Shown piece after piece: positions 57,600 through 64,000 of a DNA stretch of 64,000 nt (its first letter is position 1; each line of letters opens with the position of its first letter). Made by a program: the position numbers and the translations under genes. Below the pieces are notes generated by a model. It did not search any database and was not told where the DNA came from. It was given only the letters and a program-made list of their open reading frames with translations. Source of the DNA: Ancylostoma caninum (Eukaryota > Nematoda > Chromadorea > Rhabditida > Ancylostomatidae); the NCBI GenBank assembly GCA_037903475.1, contig JBAJFG010000297.1, positions 434,001 to 498,000 of the forward strand. Reading direction: 5' to 3'.

Positions 57600-58984
57600 A
57601 TGCGTAGACTTTTCATTCATCATGACGTTGACAACAAACTCAGCTGTGGGGCCCCGCTTTTTTAGTCGTGTGAACCCCGAGGCTCATTGGGAAGTCGCTA
57701 TCCTTCTCAGCTTTAACATTACGTATTTCTACAGCATGTATCAAAAAGTGGAGGGTGGAAAAAATGGGGTTTCCGCCGGTTTGGAACTCAGATGGAAAGT
57801 AAAACTAATAAAAATATTAATTACAATTAAAAATAATTATCAAAGAAAACAGTAATAAAAGTGAACAATCAAAAACAAAGTAATACCAGATTTTTTATTC
57901 GTTTTGTAGAGTAACCCCCTCCCCCCTGTGTCCGCCACTGGGACATCCTAATTTTTGCACATAACGAAGCTCGCATTCTTCTAATCGCTGTGATTTCTCT
58001 TAGAAAATTATAAAAATTCTGTGGATAGAACTTATCGACTGAATTTGAGTGTCTTGGGGTTCAATAGTCTGCGAAATTGAGTGCCACAAAAATCAGATCG
58101 ACAACAAGAGCGCATGTTTTGTTATGTGCAAAAATTAGAGTGCTCCTCCAATTTTGATGCACACTTTATTTTATTTTTTTTAACTTTTTGGTTAGTGAAG
58201 AAACCGATTCTCATAAATTATGCTATTACGAGTTCTATGTATCACAACTGTGATCTGCGTTCTACACTACTTGTGTGGTATGGAATTGTCGCACTGAGGA
58301 TTGCCTTGTTGCTTCCATCCTGCCATTCCTATGTCGCAATTTATCTCCGAAGTCAAAAGATTTGCTGATCTCATACACACGGATGCATGGAACGGTGGGG
58401 AGCAACCCGGAAAGTGTGTCTCCAAAGTTTTCCCAAAAATACTTCACAGAACAATTAATAATACTGCTTGTATTCATTTGTATTTGCTTACTTTTTAGAA
58501 AAATTCTTGTTATGCACTTTTGACCAGTGCAGCGAGTAATAGTTTCATTTATGCGTGAGTTTCCTGAGTGTTCACAAAGATCTTCTTTGATCACCGGATA
58601 GAGACAGACACGAATTAATACAATATAAGAAATTATTTCGTGAAGTATCTTCGGGAACATTAGCTACAGGATAAGACGACCACGGAATGACAGCATATAA
58701 GCAACAAAAGGATGCGACAGTGCCATAGCACCCATGTAATATAGAACGCCGTTCACAATTATGATAGGAATTTTGAAAATAGATTTTGTGAGGATCGGAT
58801 TCTACACTTTTCGTTGAATAATCAAAAAAGTTGCAAAGTACAGCAATAATGTTAAGGAGTATGTATATTAGAAGGATGCAACTCCACAGCGAGCCTCTCG
58901 GGTTCACCCGACTGAAAAAAAATGGGGCTCCTCCACTGATCCACCTTGTCGCCAACGTAATGTTGAATGAAAAGTCTACGTATG
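57600..58984. mobile_element. inverted-repeat DNA element of about 1.4 kb
   Basis: Outer arms match in reverse complement from GCGTAGACTTTTCATTCA on the left to the mirror sequence on the right, continuing through GTGAACCCCGAGGCTC (left) and GGTTCACCCGA (right). Inner arms match again around 58,250-58,330 and 58,680-58,760. Similarity is about 75-80 percent, so it is old. A copy of the dispersed 59.3 kb repeat interrupts the left arm near 57.74-57.95 kb. No transposase was recognised. Confidence 0.75.
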
Positions 58985-59269
58985 CTGCAGGAACTTCTTA
59001 TTTGTTAAGCAAGATTGTCTCCGGAAGCAAGCTTCCAAAGATCATATTAAAATTTTTCAAAATAAGAAAAAATTCCCGTTCCGCTTGCCTCATGAAATGA
59101 TTGCGAAGGGGGAGTCGAGCGGTGAAGCGAAGGCGACTTCCAAGCAGGATACTTGTACTGGTCGAACAATTATCATCTCCATGCCGAAAGATTTGGTGAG
59201 GGATGGCGGAGAAGTTCGATGTATACGTAGATAAATGGGAAGCTAGCAGTGACTGAAGCAGGAAGTGGG

Positions 59270-59510
59270 CGGGAGGGGGGCGTGGGAAAAAAAGTGGGGT
59301 CTCCGCCGTTTTGGGGACCCAGACGGAAAATAAAATTAGTAAAAATGTTAATTGTAATAATAAATATTTAATAAAAATTATATTTAAAATAACATTAAAA
59401 ATAAACAAGTAAAAATAAACTGATACAAGATTTTTATATGTATTGCAAAGTAATTTCGAAAATCTGGCGACCCATTCTCGGGGTGGGAGGGGGGGGGGGG
59501 GGGTGTGTGT
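59270..59510 (+). repeat. dispersed repeat with AT-rich tail and G run
   Basis: GGGGTCTCCGCCGTTTTGGG is followed by about 150 bp of AT-rich sequence and, beyond it, a 15-G run at 59,489-59,503. The same arrangement is seen near 57,740-57,950, and in reverse at 27,780-27,960. Function and termini unknown. Confidence 0.65.
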
Positions 59511-59743
59511 TTCCGATGTTACACACAGGCAGATTTCAGAGAGGCACTTCTGGAGGATCATCAAACTCGTGGCTGAAGACCACCGTTGTTCAACCATTTA
59601 CTCTATCCCTACCCTGCACTCTGGTGCGCTCCAGTGATAATCAGGTGTTGCTCAACCTGTGGGAGACGTATCATGTTGGAATTTTGACTGTAGATGCACA
59701 CTATTCCAACAAGTATCCCTCCAAAGTGGCACACTTCGTTTTC

Positions 59744-59862
59744 GAGAAACCGTTTTCGTTTTTGAAAAAAAAACCTTCAATAATGGTCAAAAAGTGGTTT
59801 TTGACCATTTTTTGACCATTAATGACGATTTTTTTCAAAAACGAAGACGGTTCCTCAAAACG
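59744..59862. repeat. short palindrome, about 119 bp
   Basis: AACCGTTTTCGTTTTTGAAA on the left is mirrored by TTTCAAAAACGAAGACGGTT on the right, with inner mirrored GGTCAAAAAGTGGTTTTTGACC. Near-perfect symmetry suggests a hairpin element or cruciform. Confidence 0.88.
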
Positions 59863-60544
59863 AAAGATGAGAGTTGATATCACCTAGGCGCATTTTTTGG
59901 AGTTGACAGCGTATCCGAACACTTCCTCAAACGAGTGCAATTTCCTAGGAAAGTTCCGGGTTTGAGAGAAAAAAACATGCTCCAATAACAATGTCTTGTA
60001 TCGCATAGGTCCTATAACAACTTTCAGCGAGTTCTAGCGGGATCGAACAGTTCCGTCCTGAGATCGGTTTTTTATTAGCTTTATTATTATTTGTTATTAG
60101 ATTTTAGCTTGAATTTGAGATGATTCAGTCTGTCTTCGCTGAATTGTACGCATTTCTTGCTGAAACATCATTCGTCGTCTCACTAACGGTTGTTTAAGTC
60201 ACTTTTTTAGTGCTACCTGCTTTTCCTGGAAGTACCCTAGTATGTAGGTACTTAGTAGCCCATTTCGGAATCCGACTGGACTTAGTACTCCCCCAACCGA
60301 CACTGATCACCTAGTGCTGTTCCCTGATGAGGAGCACTGTGCTGGAACAATCGATTGCGTGTCGATACGCTGACGTGTGTTAAGGAGAACAAGTGTGAAC
60401 AAGTCAAAGGCAGAGGTCCTGGCACGGTAGCCATGCAGTTCGTCGTGACACGTTCCCATCTCATCTGTGGAGTGACAATCTACATTTCCTTTCTGTTTTT
60501 TGACTTTTTGCTAAGGTCAATGTTTAGATTACTTGAGTTCCCAG
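59863..60544. other. no gene seen
   Basis: No repeat or domain was recognised. The frame 60,355-60,573 contains a hydrophobic run (IYISFLFFDFLL) but no support as an exon. Confidence 0.4.
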
Positions 60545-60798
60545 CTCTTGGGAAAAGTAACGCCTCAACCTAATAACAAGCCTAGGAAGGAGATGGACGC
60601 GACGCTGGTTTACAAACCGGCAAATGCTCCCTGCAACTCACTGACTCCAGATACCACCCTTGGCCCAGTATGTGACTCATCACCCTCTTGGGAAGCGAGT
60701 CCCGTTGGTGCTCCCTTTAAGGTAACCACGACGGCTGGCATTCATGAAACAGTAACGAAGAAACTAGGCAGTGGTTGGAGAGATTACTTAATCGAAAG
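60545..60798 (+). CDS. candidate exon of an unknown gene
   Basis: An acceptor (GAGTTCCCAG) and a strong donor (AG/GTAAGG) bound 254 bp open in one frame. It reads GKVTPQPNNKPRKEMDATLV at the start and TKKLGSGWRDYLIER at the end. Proline- and threonine-rich composition suggests a disordered or extracellular segment. Neighbouring exons were not identified, and I do not recognise the protein. Confidence 0.4.
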
Positions 60799-61566
60799 GT
60801 AAGGCTATGAATTAGGTTGTGTAAGACGTCAAAGCTGGTTTGCCCTTGTTTCTCATGACTGCATGTAAGTGCGTCCAGACCGGGGAGCTTATCCGGTGTC
60901 TGCCAATGACAATCTTCAGTTTCCAGGGGCCAAACCTGTTGTTGTGCGCTGCTCTGAAATAGAAACAATTCCACCCCATTATTTAAACAATTACTTAACA
61001 ATCTAAAATCAAAACTACTTCTAGAACAACGCTCTTCTCCCAAATTTCCCTAGGTACCTACATAACTAGAAGAGTTGGAATATTGCTTTCCTATTCGCAA
61101 CATAGACTGCTTCTCACAACATAGTGGCACACATTAGTAGCTGGTGTCGATTATAAATTTTTAGCTTTATTCGAGCAATGAACGAAATAAATTTCTTCTC
61201 AAACAACATTCAAAGCCAATCGCATGAGCAAAGCAAATAAAAGGGGATATATTGAAAATAGGGGAGAATCGTTGCATAGATTGCTTCCGCACGTGCACAC
61301 TTCCAGGTTCCCTAAAATATCGTGCTCATTCACTTTCATTCAGATCCTAAATGTACAGGAAAAAACATTTATATCTAAATCATCAAAAGCGTCCTTCTAA
61401 ATGAATTTATCTAGTTACCCATTATCTCATGGGGGTAGAAACATGTCTACGAAGGTGCAACCGGCGATGAGCACTCGTCAGACAGCTGAGCGTTATTTAT
61501 TGGTACTAGCTCATAGTTTTTCCTTCTCATTTTTTTCTATAGGAGTTCAAGGAATCAAATAGTTTG
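60799..61566. other. no gene seen
   Basis: If the preceding exon is real, this is intron or intergenic DNA. The minus-strand frame 60,717-61,043 is unsupported. Confidence 0.4.
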
Positions 61567-61630
61567 GGCACTATTCCACTTGTTCTGCCCCAAAATCTCA
61601 AAATCAAAAATCTCCCTAAAACTTTGTCTT

Positions 61631-61930
61631 GGGGGGGGGGGCGTTGTTTGACATGCTGATCACGAATATCACATTGATTTTAACCCCATTTGGGTAGGGT
61701 TACGGTAGGGTAAAGGTAAGTTTGGTATCTCACCACAAAAACACCTGAATTTTTGTCCACAGGGGTTTTTTGACATGCTGATCACGAATATCACATTGGT
61801 TTCGCACGGTAACCCCATTTGGGTAGGGTTACGGTAGGGTAAGGGTAAGTATGGTATCTCTCAAAAACACCTGATTTTTTTTTCTACGGGGGTTTTTCGA
61901 CATGCTGAGCACGAATATCACATTGATTTT
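61631..61930. repeat. tandem units of about 130 bp in the left TIR
   Basis: The phrase GACATGCTGATCACGAATAT recurs near 61,650 and 61,775, and a variant near 61,898, each followed or preceded by CCCCATTTGGGTAGGGTTAC. Inverted counterparts lie at 62,890-63,085. An 11-G run opens the array. Confidence 0.88.
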
Positions 61931-62064
61931 GTAAGCTGAAAGCAATTTGAGATTTCCCTGTAGAAATTTTATCGCTGCAAAACAGGGAAATGTACGGCAC
62001 AATGGCTTCTGGGGTACTAAATAGGTAAACTGAACTTCATCAGTACGGGTCGTGTAATAGAAAG

Positions 62065-62670
62065 ATGGCGGTGTTTCGTGCACTTCGTCGTTTGGAGGAA
62101 GAACTGATGGACTTTACCCTGGCGGAAGTATTCGATGAGATGAGGCTGAGCGACAGCGACTTCGAGGACTGGTTGAGGACAATTGCAGTGCTTGGCATTC
62201 CGAGGTGTGGCTCCTGCCGACGTCCAATGAAGTTGAGAAGGAGGACAACATGTGGATTTAGACCTCTTTGGAGGCTACGAAAGGGGAAGTGGAAGATCTT
62301 TCCTCATTCTTGTGAGGAGAAGAGATGCCAGGACCCTGTTGCGGCTGATCGTGAAGTACTTCCGCCCGGGCAAAATCCATCATCAGTGACTGCTGGCGTG
62401 CCTACAGTCGGATTTCCACGCTGCCGCAGGGCTTCACTCACCTCACAGTAAACCACCAGCTGAACTTCATTGACCCAAGGTCTGGAGCCCACACTCAGAA
62501 CATCGAGTGCCACTGGCAAAAGTTTAAGAGCCTTGCCAAGCGCAAGTACTGTAGTAATAAGGATTATCTCAGCGAGTTCCTCTGGAGGCAGCTATTCGGA
62601 AGGAGAAATGAAGCATTCTACAACTTCTGGGAGCATGTCGCCGAGTTTTATCCAGTGCCTTGCTAGACGT
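62065..62670 (+). pseudogene. Merlin (IS1016-like) transposase, broken
   Basis: A DDE transposase that would cut and paste the element. From ATG 62,065 the frame encodes an N-terminal region and a zinc-ribbon-like motif, IPRCGSCRRPMKLRRRTTCG. The reading frame then shifts into RRDARTLLRLIVKYFRPG at about 62.32-62.37 kb. It shifts again to ISDCWRAY (second catalytic D), GFTHLTVNHQLNFIDPRSGA and QNIECHWQKFK (catalytic E) by 62.53 kb, and reads EFLWRQLFGRRNEAFYNFWE to a stop near 62.66 kb. The region with the first catalytic D is deleted. The family usually needs about 250-300 residues, so this copy is not functional. Confidence 0.8.
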
Positions 62671-63165
62671 ATGCTAGCGGGGACTAGCTTCTTGACCCAA
62701 GGGCCCTCTTTAGGGCCACCTACCGCATCGAACCTAGTTTACCTTCTTGGATAAAATTTTTTCTACTCGTGCTTGTTTGTAAGTTTCCAGGGCAAATCGG
62801 TGATTCACTTGCAAAACTAGTCTGACATTCGTGTTCAACACGTGAGGAAACCCCCAGGACAAACTACGGACGGATCTGGTTGGCTACTGCACTTACCCTA
62901 ACCCTACCCAAATGGGGTTACCGTGCAAAACCAACATTCGTGATCACCATGTCAAAAACCACTGTACACAAAAATTTAGGTGTTTTTTTTTTGAGATACC
63001 ATACTTACCCTTACCCTACCGTAACCCTACCCAAATGGGGTTACCGTGCAAAATCAATGTGACATTCGTGATCAGCATGTCAAATAACCCTCCTAGACGA
63101 AGTTTTAGGGAAATTTTTGATTTTGAGATTTTGGGGCAGAACAAGTGGAATAGTGCCGCAGTTTG

Positions 63166-64000
63166 CAACAAAGGTCCGCTGGCAAATATGCACAATTTTT
63201 CATACATCATGTAAAGTGCCTAGAATACAAGTATTCTCGGGGATGAGTGTTGTTTGTTTATTGTTTGCGCTCTTTTATCACACCGGCATAACGAATATCT
63301 AGCCTTACGTGCGAAGAGTTCGGCTAATTTCCTCACATCTCCATCGAACAGCTTCGTCCAATCGCCAACGAGTTCTTTTCCAACGCAGTTTCATCCTTTC
63401 CTCCTGGTATTCTTGTGACGTTGATAGTGACAATGTGAAGAGAATCAGTCGTTTGCTTTGGCATACTGCCCATGCTTGCCAAATGCGCATTGGACCTGGT
63501 CCTTGCACACTGGTTGTAGTAGGGTGTGTTGGAGGCAGCGGCTAGAGAGGACCGATCGCCATCGGCCACACAAGGTGCAGAACTTCAACAAAAGTTTTAC
63601 CAACATTCGATCTTCTTACAATTTGTCGAACATCCTAGCGAATGCATAGACATCGATCAAAGGGGGGGGGGGTGAGGATGGATATGGGTGTGATGGAAAT
63701 AGGTGGAGTCAAGCCACTCAAGCCAGTGCTTTCGGGCTACCCTCAAAGTTGCAGAATGTGTATGTAAATCCGTGGACTTTTCTGGAAGTCCCTAATGTTT
63801 ACCGGGAACTACCGCCAACTATGTATTTAGGCTTAAAATCCCCTTGTCATCGATGCTATGAAAATCACATTCGGCTTACCTTCGCTACTGGAAACACGAG
63901 TGCAATCCTGTCGGATCTGCTTTTTTGACTGTGTAATGCAGCTTCGCCATACGTAACTCATCCCTGAAACAGGGCGCTTGATTCCTTCTGTTCATAACTT
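63166..64000. other. right edge of window, no confident gene
   Basis: Overlapping frames at 63,305-63,569 on both strands are unrecognised. An 11-G run lies at 63,662-63,672. Nothing else could be assigned. Confidence 0.4.

Larger units (their letters stand above)
61567..63157 (+). mobile_element. Merlin DNA transposon with long TIRs
   Basis: The 1,591 bp element starts GGCACTATTCCACTTGTTCT and ends with its reverse complement. TIRs of roughly 300 bp contain tandem units of about 130 bp, each with CATGCTGATCACGAATATCA and a TTACGGTAGGGTA box. ATAGTTTG (61,559-61,566) and GCAGTTTG (63,158-63,165) match at 6 of 8 positions, fitting the 8-bp target duplication of Merlin elements. The interior encodes a decayed Merlin transposase. 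Confidence 0.87.

Noticed and set aside
61680..63060. CCCTAACCCTACCC-type phrases resembling telomere repeats
   Set aside because: They are part of the tandem units inside Merlin TIRs and do not form a TTAGGC array, the nematode telomere repeat.

Overview
The window looks like nematode nuclear DNA, most probably from a strongylid (hookworm-like) worm. Genes are split by GT..AG introns, many only 50-60 bp long with TTTCAG-type acceptors. Two gene starts have a splice acceptor just upstream of the ATG, as expected for spliced-leader trans-splicing. The repeats are typical of parasitic clade V nematodes: RTE and other non-LTR elements, BEL/Pao, Penelope-like, Merlin, Tc1/mariner-type and Mutator-type MITEs. 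I see no tRNA, rRNA, CRISPR array or bacterial operon. Family calls come from reading translated motifs by eye; no database was searched.

Layout. 1-10.2 kb holds the 3' part of a slit gene (slt-1 orthologue, + strand): a fourth leucine-rich block with its LRRCT cap, EGF repeats, one laminin-G domain, one more EGF and a C-terminal cystine knot, in 17 exons. The 5' exons lie outside the window or are not visible. 11.3-23.3 kb is nested retroelement wreckage: a minus-strand Penelope-like element (RT plus GIY-YIG) beside a plus-strand BEL/Pao-type element (gag, protease, RT, RNase H, integrase, broken envelope-like region). The BEL/Pao element is itself split by a Helitron-like minisatellite element and by a GC-rich foldback element. 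24-29.2 kb has a Tc1/mariner-type MITE, a decayed non-LTR element and a second Helitron-like copy.

30.2-42.1 kb is a very large inverted repeat: two arms of about 5.6-5.7 kb, nearly identical, around a 630 bp spacer that carries an RTE fragment. One arm alone contains a 268 bp MITE with TA target duplication, and indels separate the arms, so the copies have begun to diverge. The arms carry a 3' LTR with polypurine tract, gag remnants and unidentified coding-like segments.

42.9-46.4 kb is a small island of apparently intact host genes that I cannot name: gene A (+, 7 exons, 268 aa) and gene B (-, 6 exons, 149 aa), convergent, with open frames across every splice. 47.6-48.7 kb is a Mutator-like element with a perfect 9-bp target duplication. 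49.4-52.9 kb is a nearly complete but dead RTE retrotransposon, followed by a retropepsin fragment. 55.5-56.1 kb and 57.6-59.0 kb are further inverted-repeat elements. 61.6-63.2 kb is a Merlin DNA transposon with long TIRs, a decayed transposase and an imperfect 8-bp target duplication.

The host genes do not form an evident pathway together: slit is an axon-guidance ligand, while genes A and B are unrecognised. The most unusual structures are the 12 kb palindrome, the nested Penelope/BEL complex with a possible relic hammerhead motif, and the two unnamed genes.
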